64,000 nucleotides of DNA from Novipirellula galeiformis (GCF_007860095.1 NZ_SJPT01000004.1:159260-223259), one strand, 5' to 3'; numbered from the stretch's first letter, positions 1-9,284 are shown. Translations and numbers: made by a program. The notes: generated from the sequence alone by a model not told the origin.

Positions 1-304
1 CTGGAAAGACTTTGAGCCAGCGGAGGGCGACTTCGCTGTCGGTCCAATCGGCCACGACATCGGGCCGGTTGCGGATGATCAGGTGCAGATGGCTACTCAT
101 CACGGCGTAGCTAAGCACGTCGATGGCAAGGACCGAGGCCAATGCTTCCATTCGCCTGCGAATCCACTCGCGGCGACAGGAATAATCTTTCCCGGTGGCC
201 GCGTCGACTCCCGCTAGGTAGGCGCGTCGTACACAACGCTGTACAGCATGGACGATACACACTTCATCGGGCGTGAATTGTTCGGCACGAGGCGGTCGCG
301 TCAT
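1..304 (-). CDS. REP-associated tyrosine (Y1/HUH) transposase, 3' end cut by window edge
   Basis: Reading from the ATG at 304 toward base 1 gives an open frame of 101 residues with no stop, so the C-terminal part lies outside the window. It begins MTRPPRAEQFTPDEV and carries the single-strand nuclease HUH signature as SSHLHLIIRNRPD near residues 71-84. The catalytic tyrosine would normally follow further downstream and cannot be seen. Family members (IS200-like, RAYT) cut and join single-stranded DNA at REP hairpins. A perfect 12-bp hairpin with the GTGG foot typical of REP elements lies only 69 bases upstream of the start, which fits that role. Whether the gene is intact is unknown. Confidence 0.8.
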   Translation of the reverse strand, partial: MTRPPRAEQFTPDEVCIVHAVQRCVRRAYLAGVDAATGKDYSCRREWIRRRMEALASVLAIDVLSYAVMSSHLHLIIRNRPDVVADWTDSEVALRWLKVFP

Positions 305-372
305 CGGACACCTCCGAGACTTCGAGGGACGAATCGACTACTGCCATTAGACCCAGCGAACGCGTCATCTGT

Positions 373-416
373 CAAATTTTGGTGGGTGGCACCAAAATTT
401 GTGGGTGGCACCAAAA
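373..416. repeat. REP-like palindrome plus second half copy
   Basis: Bases 373-401 are a perfect inverted repeat: 12-bp arms (CAAATTTTGGTG and its complement) around a 5-base loop GGTGG. The 15-base core TGGGTGGCACCAAAA occurs at 383-397, again directly at 402-416, and a third time at 9538-9552. No T-run follows on either strand, so it is not a typical terminator. The position, between the edge Y1 transposase and the 3' end of the next gene, suggests a REP element served by that transposase; this is inference. Confidence 0.7.
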
Positions 417-462
417 GCGTCAAAAGCGGCCGTAACGCTGGGACGCCTTGCCATCAATCACG

Positions 463-2583
463 CTACTGCGCGAGTGTCTTGATCAGAAAATCACCAGCCA
501 CTTGTTCGCCATCTTTTCCCACAATGAGCTGGGGAGCTGCTTTGGCAGCCGTCGCTTGGTAACCAGCCAAGACCGGCTCAAACAACTGCTTGCTGCTAGC
601 CTCTGGCATCCCCTTCCCCTTGCCATCGACCGGGCTGGCCCACAACAGAGGACGCGGCGCACACAACGCGGACAACTGGGAAACATCGGCCACCTTCAGA
701 ATGTTCGGTGCATAAGCCCACATCGGTTGCGGCAGCGGATCGGCGATCGCCTCGACAAAACTAGCAATCGTCCACTCGGTCACCACGGCGTCGATCTCAT
801 CCGAGAGAGCTGTGGCGAGCATTGCAATCAACCCGGCACTTCCACGGCCATAAACAGCAACCTTCCCAAAATCATCCTGACCGGAAAGCGTGCGGGCAGC
901 CACGATCACATCCCAAGCCTGCTGGGCCAACAATGGACGACCAAGCACAATCGCGTCGCTGGCACACTGGTTGGCCTTGACCTTCCCTTCCCCCAAGGCT
1001 CGCACGTCGAGCGCCAAAACAGCGATAGGCTGCTCGAGTAATCGGCGAACCGTAGCCGACTCCATCGCCGCCTTCTTTCCGCCGGCGTCGAGAACGATCA
1101 CCAGTGGCAACGGTCCTGTGGCACTCTCGGGTTGGACCAACAGAGCGGGCACTTCCAGATTGCGTTCGGTTTGGATCGAGAGACGCTTGACGCTGTGACC
1201 TTCCCAGGCGAACACTCCATGCTCCTCAGGAGTCGAATTCACCGCGACCGGCTTACCGCCCAAGGTTTCCCAAAGCTGTTTGCGGAGATTTTTTGACCAG
1301 GCAGCGTATCCCGCAGAGTCGCTCGGCACGCTCTGATATCCTTGCACCAGACGGTTCGCTTCCTCACGAACCAGCTCGATGTAGCTCTTCGCGTCGGCGG
1401 GGAGTTTACCGTCTTTGAAAACGAGAAGATCTTTTGATTCCTTAGGCTCCAGTGCAATCTCGGGTTCGGCAACGGGAGATCCATCGCCACGGCCCTGCAG
1501 AAAACGATTGAACCAGCCGTACCCTGCCTCACGCAGCGGCTTCGACCAGCCATGGCCTGCAGGAACATCATGCAAGGCCACGCGGTCAGCTGAATCATAG
1601 AGCCCATAAATCTGTTGAGCCCGGCGAATCGTGTCACGCGTTCCAGCAATCGGAAAAATTGGATCCTTTTGGCCGTTGCCTGCCATGAATGGACGCGGCG
1701 CGGCGAGCCCTACGAACTGAAACTGTTCCATGTTCCGAGCAATACCGGGCAGATGGTTGCAGATGCAATGATCGCCGCCATCCTTGATCCATGCCTCGTA
1801 AGAACACAGGCAGCAGAACGAGGCTCCGGCAGCAAATCGACTCTCGACCGGCATCGCATACATCGTATTCAGCCCGCCGCCTGAATTGCCGGCGATTCCA
1901 ATCCGCTTTGGATCGACATCCGAACGGGTCTCCAAATAGTCCAGCGATCGGATGCTGTCCCAAAGCATGTAACGCAGATTGGTGTGCCCAACGAGCATCG
2001 CAGGGTAGCTGACCGTGTGCGCGTTACCGGGCAATTTCCGTTCGCCTTGCCCCACCGGGTCGTAGGCGAGCACCACGTAACCTTCGCGAACCAATCCGAG
2101 CTGCGCGGTGCGGTAGAGATCGTAGTTTTTCCCATCTTCCATGGAATGCCCTGCGGTCACCACGATTGCGGGCATCGGGCCCTCAATGCCTTTGGGCACA
2201 TAAAGATTCGCGGTCACATAAAAGCCAGGAAAGCTCTGGAAGGCAATGTTCTCGATCGTATAGCCGTCCCGTTCTGAGCGCCCGGTTACCTGGACATTGA
2301 GCGGCGTCTTCTCGGGCCACGGCAACAAACCAATCGCTTCGCGCAGGTCGACCGCAAGCGACTCTTTGGCGTTTTCCCAATCCTGTTTCCCCGCTGGATC
2401 GATGTGTTGCCGGCTAATCTCCACATTGGCATCGATATTGTATCGCAACGCATTGGCACCGTCGGGCAATCCATCCGGATACACTTTCCACGGATCGGGT
2501 TCAGCTGCGAGTGCGAGCGGTGAACTCACGATGACGGCGGATATCAGAAGTGCTAGGCGGACGGTCGTCTGCGATAACCTCAT
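463..2583 (-). CDS. Exported tandem alpha/beta-hydrolase (acetyl-xylan-esterase-like)
   Basis: The product is 706 residues from the ATG at 2583. I prefer this start to the more upstream 2697 because it opens with a clean signal peptide ending near LALAAEP (about residue 27). The first hydrolase domain has the nucleophile motif GNSGGG (Ser near 234) and a late AGHGW histidine candidate, as in acetyl-xylan-esterase and dienelactone-hydrolase-like enzymes. A second hydrolase-like half (residues about 430-706) has GRGSAG in the elbow position and may be degenerate or structural. Likely role: secreted ester hydrolysis, possibly on sulfated or acetylated polysaccharides, but the substrate cannot be told. 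Alone on its strand between a REP-like palindrome and a tandem-repeat spacer. Confidence 0.75.
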   Translation of the reverse strand: MRLSQTTVRLALLISAVIVSSPLALAAEPDPWKVYPDGLPDGANALRYNIDANVEISRQHIDPAGKQDWENAKESLAVDLREAIGLLPWPEKTPLNVQVTGRSERDGYTIENIAFQSFPGFYVTANLYVPKGIEGPMPAIVVTAGHSMEDGKNYDLYRTAQLGLVREGYVVLAYDPVGQGERKLPGNAHTVSYPAMLVGHTNLRYMLWDSIRSLDYLETRSDVDPKRIGIAGNSGGGLNTMYAMPVESRFAAGASFCCLCSYEAWIKDGGDHCICNHLPGIARNMEQFQFVGLAAPRPFMAGNGQKDPIFPIAGTRDTIRRAQQIYGLYDSADRVALHDVPAGHGWSKPLREAGYGWFNRFLQGRGDGSPVAEPEIALEPKESKDLLVFKDGKLPADAKSYIELVREEANRLVQGYQSVPSDSAGYAAWSKNLRKQLWETLGGKPVAVNSTPEEHGVFAWEGHSVKRLSIQTERNLEVPALLVQPESATGPLPLVIVLDAGGKKAAMESATVRRLLEQPIAVLALDVRALGEGKVKANQCASDAIVLGRPLLAQQAWDVIVAARTLSGQDDFGKVAVYGRGSAGLIAMLATALSDEIDAVVTEWTIASFVEAIADPLPQPMWAYAPNILKVADVSQLSALCAPRPLLWASPVDGKGKGMPEASSKQLFEPVLAGYQATAAKAAPQLIVGKDGEQVAGDFLIKTLAQ

Positions 2584-2740
2584 GGTGCTTTTTCTCAAGG
2601 GGTGAGTGGGGTGGAGAAGTAGGAAGATCCTGGTCTGAATCAAAACAAGAAACAACAGATCTGCCACAGGGCGACTCGCGGCCTCAGAGGCTAACACGCA
2701 TCGGTTGTGAATCAGTGGCAGGGGGACGCCCTGTCGCGAG

Positions 2741-2820
2741 CCCGCCTATTGTAGGGCCTGCCTTATTGTAGGCCTGCCTATGACAGGGCCCGCCTATGAC
2801 AGAGCCCGCTCGTCTACAGG
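2741..2820. repeat. Tandem array, five 16-bp units in exact phase
   Basis: Five consecutive 16-mers: CCCGCCTATTGTAGGG, CCTGCCTTATTGTAGG, CCTGCCTATGACAGGG, CCCGCCTATGACAGAG and CCCGCTCGTCTACAGG. Units diverge at several bases but never change length. The array begins 33 bases past the stop of the lipoprotein gene (read on the minus strand). Most units contain a small dyad of the form CCTAnnnTAGG or similar. Function unknown. Confidence 0.8.
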
Positions 2821-2853
2821 CTGGTAAAGCCCCAGGCGACGGAGCTGATTAGG

Positions 2854-3165
2854 CTAGAATTTTTCGGCCATTTCTTTTGCAGTGGCCTTAATTTTCGAGA
2901 CGTTTCCACGAGGGATCGCCATCAGCTTGGTATAGCCGGCCAACAATTCATCGGCCTTGGCGGGATCCGATTCACGCACCGACTCCAGCCGATCCTGGAG
3001 GCCCTCAACCGAGCTATTGAGCTCGCCAGAGGAAGCGATTTCTTCGAGCACAGCCTTAGCCAGCTGAATGGAACTGGGCGGCTCAACCGCCACCCCTTGC
3101 TCGCGTCCATCACATCCAACCAATGCGCTCATTAACAAAACACAACAAATCAATCGAGCCAACAT
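2854..3165 (-). CDS. Small lipoprotein following a DUF1559 gene
   Basis: 103 residues from the ATG at 3165, chosen because it gives a compact signal peptide with lipobox LVGC (lipidated Cys near residue 18). An upstream in-frame ATG at 3192 would add nine residues before it. The mature part is short, charged and predicted helical (LAKAVLEEIASS, LQDRLESVRE). It lies 62 bases behind the DUF1559 gene on the same strand. A DUF1559 gene followed by a small exported or lipidated protein is a common planctomycete arrangement, so the two are probably co-transcribed. Specific function unknown. Confidence 0.7.
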   Translation of the reverse strand: MLARLICCVLLMSALVGCDGREQGVAVEPPSSIQLAKAVLEEIASSGELNSSVEGLQDRLESVRESDPAKADELLAGYTKLMAIPRGNVSKIKATAKEMAEKF

Positions 3166-3227
3166 CAACTCCGCTCCAGAAAACCAAGGCATACATAATA
3201 CAGGGATAAAACGCTACGACACAGAAA

Positions 3228-4244
3228 CTACGGTAGCGTCACAACTTCGCTACCGTTGCGAGACCCTAAACCGTGATACAGTTGAAGGTTGATGGTTTCA
3301 GTCACGAAGCGTACCGAAGCATCCGCCAAAACGTGATGCACGCCGCCGGGATGTCGACTTCGAGCCGGGAACACTCCCTTGCTGTCCCCCGCCCCACAGG
3401 TTGTGCAAGGCATGCAACTGGGATGCTTCCAGTTGGGCGGTGCAACGGTGTTGAAGACGGTATAGATAAAGACGGGACGTCCCCAACGATAGCCATAGTA
3501 GCTGGTGTGATTGTTGCTTCCCGCAGCACAGGCTTGCCCATACGCTTCCAGTTGGGCATCGGTAATCGGACCTTGTTGAGTCGACTCGTTGGCCGTCCAT
3601 GGCTGGGCGCGAACGAGGTCTGTCTTTTGGCGATAGGTGCCATCGTCCCCATCACCGGTGAGATGCTCGCCGAGCATGATCGTGTTGGAGGTACCATCGG
3701 TAATCATTGCAAATTTGGTAGGGATATCCATTCCAAACACGCCATTGCGCCGTGACTCGTCAATGGTCCAGCCGATATTGGAACCCGCAGAGACCGAATA
3801 GCTCGAACTACCGCGGACACTTGCACTTGGAAACGGAAGGTTCGACGGACAGGAGAACGCAGCTAGCGGCGTGTTGGCAACCACGTTGTCCACCGTCGGG
3901 CTGATCGGTAGATAGAAATCTCGAGAAACCGTCTTGATTTGGTCATACAGCGCCTGCTGTTCGATGAAGGGGAGCAGCGAGATCAGCGGCCCGTAACCTT
4001 GAAAGTCCAGAGCGGAAGGATTGCCCGCCTTTTGCCGATAGGGCGGGAACGCCTGAAACGTGTCGTGGTAGTTGTGCGCCGCCAACCCCAATTGCTTCAA
4101 GTTGTTGGAACATTGCATCCGTCGCGCCGCTTCGCGTGCCGCTTGAACTGCAGGCAATAACAGGCCGACCAAAACTCCAATGATGGCGATAACAACCAAC
4201 AGTTCTACGAGGGTAAAACCTCGTGGCATGCGACGCATTCTCAT
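3228..4244 (-). CDS. DUF1559 protein with prepilin-type N-terminus
   Basis: 338 residues from the ATG at 4244. A longer start at 4292 is possible but places the signal unusually far inside. The N-terminus has the type IV prepilin cleavage site RG/FTLVELLVVIAIIG (cut after Gly 9), followed by the QAAREAARRMQCSNNLKQ helix and the DUF1559 body. The usual C-terminal H-x9-DG signature is present as SRHPGGVHHVLADAS, so the Gly is Ala here. Planctomycetes hold very many such pseudopilin-like proteins; they are thought to be exported and envelope-associated, with no settled function. It probably forms a transcription unit with the small lipoprotein behind it. Confidence 0.93.
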   Translation of the reverse strand: MRMRRMPRGFTLVELLVVIAIIGVLVGLLLPAVQAAREAARRMQCSNNLKQLGLAAHNYHDTFQAFPPYRQKAGNPSALDFQGYGPLISLLPFIEQQALYDQIKTVSRDFYLPISPTVDNVVANTPLAAFSCPSNLPFPSASVRGSSSYSVSAGSNIGWTIDESRRNGVFGMDIPTKFAMITDGTSNTIMLGEHLTGDGDDGTYRQKTDLVRAQPWTANESTQQGPITDAQLEAYGQACAAGSNNHTSYYGYRWGRPVFIYTVFNTVAPPNWKHPSCMPCTTCGAGDSKGVFPARSRHPGGVHHVLADASVRFVTETINLQLYHGLGSRNGSEVVTLP

Positions 4245-4344
4245 ACTTGGTATTCCAGAAACATGTGATACCGACACGACAAACCATGCCAAGCTCGAAA
4301 GCCAGCCATGACGCTAGTGGGTCAGTAAGAGGTAGGATGGCGGT

Positions 4345-4376
4345 CGGTCTGACGAACGGCCGATCTGATGAACGGC
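4345..4376. repeat. Two 16-bp tandem units in the spacer 4245-4655
   Basis: CGGTCTGACGAACGGC is followed at once by CGATCTGATGAACGGC (two mismatches). This is the only structure I can name in the 411-base spacer between the DUF1559 start and the TPR gene end, apart from a short mixed G/A homopurine tract near 4632-4650. Confidence 0.6.
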
Positions 4377-4655
4377 GGGCTCAATTCACCGACGAGAGGG
4401 AGGTATGGGGCGAGTCTACTACCGGACTTCACATTGTCAACACCTCAGCAAGCGCCTAAGGACAGCTTGAAAAACGACTTGCAGCGTCACGTCTATCCAA
4501 CGGAAAGTTTGAGTGCCGCGTGAATTTCCGATGAATTCCCCGATGCGAAACTTAGGAATTGGGGTGCTGAATTGCCAAAAACGTTGGGTGCAATGTTTCG
4601 AAGTCACCCAACAAACCCCACTTCGCCACCCCGCCAAAAAAGGGGGGCAGCACTT

Positions 4656-5981
4656 TTACTTCTCTTTCACGTCCGCGGCGGCGTCGTCTTCTTTCGCAGC
4701 GGCCGTTTCGGTGCCTTCATCGGCTTGCTCTGGATTCGCCGAAAAAAGCTTTTTGTCCTGATAACGGGCGAGCAATTTTTGAGCAAAATCCTTGCTCGCT
4801 GCCGGTGCTTTTTCGACAACTTTTTCCTGCCAACCTATCGCTTCTTCAAACTTGCCGTCCGCAGCAAATGCTGCGGCAAGCGCCGACAAGTCGCCAAGAT
4901 TGTTATAGTCGCTCACTTCACAGGCGGCCTTTGCCGATTCAATCGCCTTGGCGGGATCTCTCCATTTTGGGTCGTCGGTGGTGGCTAGCAGCCAAGCTCG
5001 GTTCTGCAGAGCTAAACCGTATTGCGGAGCGAGCTCAATCGCTTTTTCGTAGTCGGCAATGGCTTCGGCGACGTTGCCTAACTGAAACTGGTTGTAGCCA
5101 CGATTGTTATAAGCCACCGCGGATTCGGGGTGCAGTTCGATCGATCGTGAAAAGTCCTCCACGGCGGCTTGGTGTTTGCCAAGCTGAAAATAGACGTAGC
5201 CGCGCCCCGTGATCGCATCGATATCATGCTCGTTGCTCGCCAAGATGGTGTTGAAGTCTTCGATGGCACGATCAAGCTTGTGGATTGCTTTCCATGCCAT
5301 CGCTCTTTGCCGCAACAGGGATGCGTTCCCCGGCTTTTTCTGTAACGCAAGCGTGTAGTCGTCGATCGCATTTTCCACATGCCCTCGGGCCATATGAACG
5401 GCCGCCCGATTGACCAGCGGTGCAATCCCTTCGGGATCAAGCTCCAATGCTTTCCCGTAATCTGCGATCGCTTTGTCAAAGTTGCCGATCGACGCGTTGA
5501 ACAAGCCGCGACTCGAGTAAGCGTGGGGCTCTTCGTAGCCGACCTTGATCGCTTGATCAAAATCCTCGAGCGCTTTCTCGGTTTTCCCAAGGGCCCACCA
5601 TGCCGAGGCACGCAAGGTGAAGAAACGTCCTTCCTCGGGATGTTGCTCGATCAGCTCCGTGTAAATGTCCGTCGATTCGGCCAAGCGAACGGCGTTCACT
5701 TTATCGACGGCACCTCGCGATCCGTCATGAGTGACGATCACATAATCCTCGTCACGCTCTTCGACAACGGTCAATAAATCCCCTTTTTCAATCACGTTGG
5801 TGACTTTGTCGTCGGCGGTCAATTTCATCTCCACCCGCGCAACGACAGGTTCTTCAGGAGGCGCCGCTGACAAAGCGTCCGAGCGAACCGCCATTCCGGC
5901 GAGTGTCAAGCAACCGCAAGCGGCGAGTGGTCCCAGACGACCGAAACGAATCACTTTCAAAATCGGTTTTAACGTCTTCAC
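4656..5981 (-). CDS. Exported SH3-like plus TPR-repeat protein
   Basis: 441 residues. A basic N-terminus and hydrophobic stretch ending near DALSAAP (about residue 40) look like a signal peptide. Residues about 45-100 form a small beta-rich, SH3-like module (LLTVVEERDEDYVIVTHDG). Residues about 105-400 are consecutive TPR units with the usual A-Y-x-N-R-G and AIxDYxKAIELxP patterns. The tail is Ala/Glu/Lys-rich and charged. TPR domains bind protein partners; a periplasmic scaffold is likely, but the partner is unknown. It diverges from the YTV protein gene across a 384-base spacer. Confidence 0.8.
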   Translation of the reverse strand: MKTLKPILKVIRFGRLGPLAACGCLTLAGMAVRSDALSAAPPEEPVVARVEMKLTADDKVTNVIEKGDLLTVVEERDEDYVIVTHDGSRGAVDKVNAVRLAESTDIYTELIEQHPEEGRFFTLRASAWWALGKTEKALEDFDQAIKVGYEEPHAYSSRGLFNASIGNFDKAIADYGKALELDPEGIAPLVNRAAVHMARGHVENAIDDYTLALQKKPGNASLLRQRAMAWKAIHKLDRAIEDFNTILASNEHDIDAITGRGYVYFQLGKHQAAVEDFSRSIELHPESAVAYNNRGYNQFQLGNVAEAIADYEKAIELAPQYGLALQNRAWLLATTDDPKWRDPAKAIESAKAACEVSDYNNLGDLSALAAAFAADGKFEEAIGWQEKVVEKAPAASKDFAQKLLARYQDKKLFSANPEQADEGTETAAAKEDDAAADVKEK

Positions 5982-6365
5982 GAATTAAATTCCTAAAAAA
6001 GCAGGGGAAATGGAACTAGCGAGCAAGGTTTCCGGCGACAGCACGGCCTGGGGGTCTGATCGAAGCTAGTTCACAATCCGCTGTTTCGAATGCGTTAAAA
6101 CCGCTTTCCAGCATGTTTTTTCGAAAACTTTTCTGGAGCATCCCGTTTCGCGTTTTTTGCGAAGGCAAGGAAAAGAAGGCCGCTTCCCCGTGCGGAAGCC
6201 CAAACCAAGGGGTCTAAAATTACCATTTTTTTCGGTGAGAAGGATTGTAACTTCGATTCCTCTATCTAGTCTTGAACGCACCGCTCGGGGGGCCAACAAA
6301 TAACCTGAGCATATCGTGCGCAACATTACCTACCCTTTTTCCCAGAGTTTTGGAGAGTGACAACT
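5982..6365. other. Divergent spacer, promoters expected
   Basis: The start regions of the TPR gene (minus) and the YTV gene (plus) face away from each other here. The stretch is A/T-rich around 6215-6270. I see no clear operator, RNA gene or repeat. GGAGAG at 6352-6357 is the likely ribosome binding site for the GTG start at 6366. Confidence 0.5.
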
Positions 6366-8117
6366 GTGAAGTGGCTTGCAAATTTCCTGATTGCGTCTGC
6401 GACGTTGGTAACAGCCAACGTTTCCCAGGCGGGCAACTGCCTTCCCTTTGGTGGATGCAGTGATCCTTGTGCTGGTGGCGTGTGCCATACGTCTGCGGGC
6501 AGTGCCGGAGCTAACGGCCTCGCAGCGTGTTCCGGTGTCGGCTGTGGAACCGTGCTTGGTTCCCATGCCGCGGCGAACTCCCTCGGTGGCGAAGCGATCT
6601 GCACTCCAGTGACAAACTACCGTGTTGTCCTGGTACCTAAATATGTAACCGAATCACGCGTGATTTGTGTTACCGAGAATCGCAACGAAGTTCGTCAGCG
6701 TACCAAAACGGTTTACAAAACCGTTCCGGTGACCGAAGAACGCTATCGCACCAAGGTGGTGAACAATCCCGTCACCGAGACCAAGACCATTGAGTACAGC
6801 GTGCTGGTCCCGGAAAAATCCGAAAAGACCGTCGAAGTCACCGAATCAGTTCCCGTTTGGGTCGAAGTCCCCGAAGAGTACTCCGTGCGCGTGCCGGTTC
6901 TCGTCGAAGTCCCCGAGAACTACACCGTCAAGGTTCCTCAGCTTCAAGACACCCCGTTCACGTACACCGTGAGTGTTCCTCACGCGGTAACCGAGCAACG
7001 CATGCATACCGTGGTCAACGCGGTTCCGGTTTCGAAAACACGCACGATCGAAGTGTGCGTGCCAAAGACAACCATGCAAATGGTCACCAAGGACTATGGT
7101 CACTGGGAAGAGCAAGTCGTTGCGGTTGCATCGGGCCCCGCGGCGAGCGGCAACGGCTACGGCAATGGTTACGGCAACGGCATGATGGGCGGATGCGGTT
7201 CCGCGTCCGTCGGCCGCGGACATGGTTGCGGAAGCCATCGTGGACGATGCAAGCTAGGACGCGGACACTGCTCGTCGAGCTGCGGCTCGGCTTGTGGTAG
7301 CTCAGCTTGCGGTAGCTCGGCATGTGGTAGCTCGGCGTGCGGCCATGGTGCTTCCATCGCCGGCGCCGGATGCGGTTCGGCGGCTGCTGCGGGGACCACC
7401 ACAAAACGCGTTTGGGTTCCCAATGTGATCACGGAACAAGTGCCCGTTTCGAGCATGACGACGCGTTCACAAGAAGTTAGCTATACCGTTTACGAGCAAC
7501 AGAGCGAGCAAGTTCCTTACGAATGCACCAAAGTCGTGTATCGTCCCGAAACTCGCACGGGGACGAAAAAGTCGGTTGTCTACGTCGACGAAACCCGCAC
7601 TCGTATGCGTAAAGTAGTCAAGTACAACGACGAAATTCGCACTCGCATGCGAAAAGAACTTAACTACACAACGGTAACCAAGACCGAAACGATTCCTCAC
7701 GTCTCTTACCGCACCGAACAACGCACCAAGGACGTTAGCTACACCTACAACGTTCCTGAACACGTTGTTGAGCCTTATACGGTGACTCGTTACGATCGCA
7801 TTGCCGAAGAGCAAGTCGAAGAGTACACCGTATGCGTTCCTGTTGTGGTGACCAAAGAGCAAAAGGTTCAAGTTTGCAAGATGGTTCCAAGCTTGGTCGA
7901 AGAAGTCATCAACCTGTGCTGCGACACTCCTGCGGGTGTATCGTCCTGTAACGGATGTGGCAACGGTTCGGCCGGATGTGGCGATTGTGGTGCCACCTCA
8001 GGCTGCAGCTCATGTGACAAAGGTTGTGGCAAGCGTGCTGGTTGCAAACTAATCGGCAAAGCTGCCGGTTGCAAATCATGCAACAAAGCTGCCGCCTCCT
8101 GTGCTTGTGGAAGCTAG
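6366..8117 (+). CDS. Cysteine-rich YTV-domain cell-wall protein
   Basis: 583 residues from the GTG at 6366; GGAGA lies 9 bases upstream, which favours it over the GTG at 6357. A signal peptide ends near VSQAGNC. The layout is a short Cys-rich head, a first block of short repeats of the type V-P-V-T-E-x-R/Y-x-Y-x-V (about 75-250), a Gly/Ser/Cys/His-rich centre with four GSACGSSAC-like repeats (about 255-335), a second YTV/TRT block (about 340-515), and a Cys-rich tail. YTV-domain proteins with paired cysteines have been reported from Rhodopirellula cell walls, where a disulfide-bonded proteinaceous wall is proposed. A structural wall role is inferred from that resemblance. A strong terminator follows. 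Confidence 0.85.
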   Translation: MKWLANFLIASATLVTANVSQAGNCLPFGGCSDPCAGGVCHTSAGSAGANGLAACSGVGCGTVLGSHAAANSLGGEAICTPVTNYRVVLVPKYVTESRVICVTENRNEVRQRTKTVYKTVPVTEERYRTKVVNNPVTETKTIEYSVLVPEKSEKTVEVTESVPVWVEVPEEYSVRVPVLVEVPENYTVKVPQLQDTPFTYTVSVPHAVTEQRMHTVVNAVPVSKTRTIEVCVPKTTMQMVTKDYGHWEEQVVAVASGPAASGNGYGNGYGNGMMGGCGSASVGRGHGCGSHRGRCKLGRGHCSSSCGSACGSSACGSSACGSSACGHGASIAGAGCGSAAAAGTTTKRVWVPNVITEQVPVSSMTTRSQEVSYTVYEQQSEQVPYECTKVVYRPETRTGTKKSVVYVDETRTRMRKVVKYNDEIRTRMRKELNYTTVTKTETIPHVSYRTEQRTKDVSYTYNVPEHVVEPYTVTRYDRIAEEQVEEYTVCVPVVVTKEQKVQVCKMVPSLVEEVINLCCDTPAGVSSCNGCGNGSAGCGDCGATSGCSSCDKGCGKRAGCKLIGKAAGCKSCNKAAASCACGS

Positions 8118-8169
8118 TCTGCTGAATCAATGAACGCGGTTTGATTCCTTCAACCGCAGTTACCTTTCG

Positions 8170-8207
8170 AAACCGCCGCTGGCAAACGATTTGCCACCGG
8201 CGGTTTT
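8170..8207 (+). terminator. Rho-independent terminator after the YTV gene
   Basis: AAACCGCCG-C-TGGCAAA pairs with TTTGCCA-C-CGGCGGTTT (16 pairs, one C/C mismatch, 3-base loop), and the downstream arm ends in a T-run. It lies 53 bases after the YTV stop codon. Confidence 0.9.
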
Positions 8208-8573
8208 ATATTGCGCGGCCAAAACACCATCACAACGCTCCATCGGCTTGTAGCGACCGCGATCCCAGGCGGTGCACCGGTGAACGTGAACCGGCGCGGC
8301 GTTCACCCGCGGGCGAACGTAATAGCCGGCTCTCCGTGCCAGGTCCGCGAGTTTCTAGGAAGCTTGACACCTCTTTTCTTCGTCATGTGCCGGTTGGTTG
8401 GATTGTGCACGGTACGAATGATTGGGTTGGAGAAAGATTATCAGATCAAGTTAGACAACGATTCCCGCTGGACTAAGTTCAAGTGAAGCACGCGGGGGGC
8501 ACAGACACCCTCCAGCCACTCGTGTTCAGGAAACGAATACCATCCCCACAGTTCCTTTTGGAGTATCTCAAAA
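8208..8573. other. Spacer before the 8574 gene
   Basis: No convincing gene, although short open frames exist. TTTTGGAG at 8555-8562 probably gives the ribosome binding site for the next gene. The GC-rich part at 8260-8340 can fold but has no clear terminator or known RNA signature. Confidence 0.4.
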
Positions 8574-9257
8574 ATGACATTTCCTTTTTCGCTCAAAAAC
8601 CTTGTTGCCTGCCTGACCGTTACCGCGATTTCGGCTTCCGCACTCAGCCTCCCTTCGGTAGCTGATGAAGAAGTCAGCAAAGAGGCGGTTGCCAAAGCAG
8701 AAGTAGTAGCCAAGCCCGCTCCGGCTGCCAAACCCGCAGCGGTTGCCAAACCGGTCGAAACAAACACGGTCCGCCCGTTGAGCGTCAGCGTCGACCTGAT
8801 GAGCAAGACGGTCATCCAGGGCACGTTGACCGACACCACCCAACTCGACATGCAGACCTCGTTTGGCGTTGCCAACATTCCACTTTCGGAAGTCGCCGGG
8901 ATCCGTTTTGCTTCGGCCTCCGACGCTTCGACCACGGTCGTGATGCTCAACGGTGACTCGATTACCGGTGCAACCGATGTCAAACTGGTTACCGTTGAAA
9001 CCGAATGGGGAATCGCAACGATCAACGGCAGCAGCATTGGTTCGATCTTGTTCGTTCCCGGTGTCGACTGGAATCCCCAATCCGGTCTGAACGGCAAACG
9101 CTGGAACTTGGCCAACGAGCCTAAAGAGCCCGCTGCAGCCAAAACGCCTGCCAAAGCAACCGCTCCACGCGCCACCGCTCCTGCAGCTCAGAACGGACGG
9201 ATTGTTTACCCCAATGGTACCACCGTTCAAGCAAGCCAATACTATCGCGGTCGATAG
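8574..9257 (+). CDS. Small exported protein with duplicated beta module
   Basis: 227 residues, not recognised as a named family. A signal peptide ends near LPSVADE (about residue 31). An Ala/Lys/Pro/Val linker (about 40-63) leads to two related modules at about 80-112 and 129-160; both follow I-x-G-x6-L-x3-T-x2-G-x-A-x-I then I-x-x-I-x-F. A second Ala/Lys/Thr/Pro linker and a short basic C-terminus (SQYYRGR) end the protein. Flexible linkers around a small beta-rich core suggest an envelope-anchored or surface role. It has its own terminators on both sides and is probably transcribed alone. Confidence 0.7.
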   Translation: MTFPFSLKNLVACLTVTAISASALSLPSVADEEVSKEAVAKAEVVAKPAPAAKPAAVAKPVETNTVRPLSVSVDLMSKTVIQGTLTDTTQLDMQTSFGVANIPLSEVAGIRFASASDASTTVVMLNGDSITGATDVKLVTVETEWGIATINGSSIGSILFVPGVDWNPQSGLNGKRWNLANEPKEPAAAKTPAKATAPRATAPAAQNGRIVYPNGTTVQASQYYRGR

Positions 9258-9284
9258 TTTAAGCTCACCATCGTGATAACGATC

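Noticed and set aside
373-401. Hairpin as terminator of the esterase gene
   Set aside because: Read on the minus strand the stem is followed by ACAGATGACG, not a T-run, and the core recurs at 9531, so a REP-like element fits better.
248-562. 104-codon plus-strand frame at the left edge
   Set aside because: Runs across the start of the Y1 transposase and the palindrome; no family pattern.
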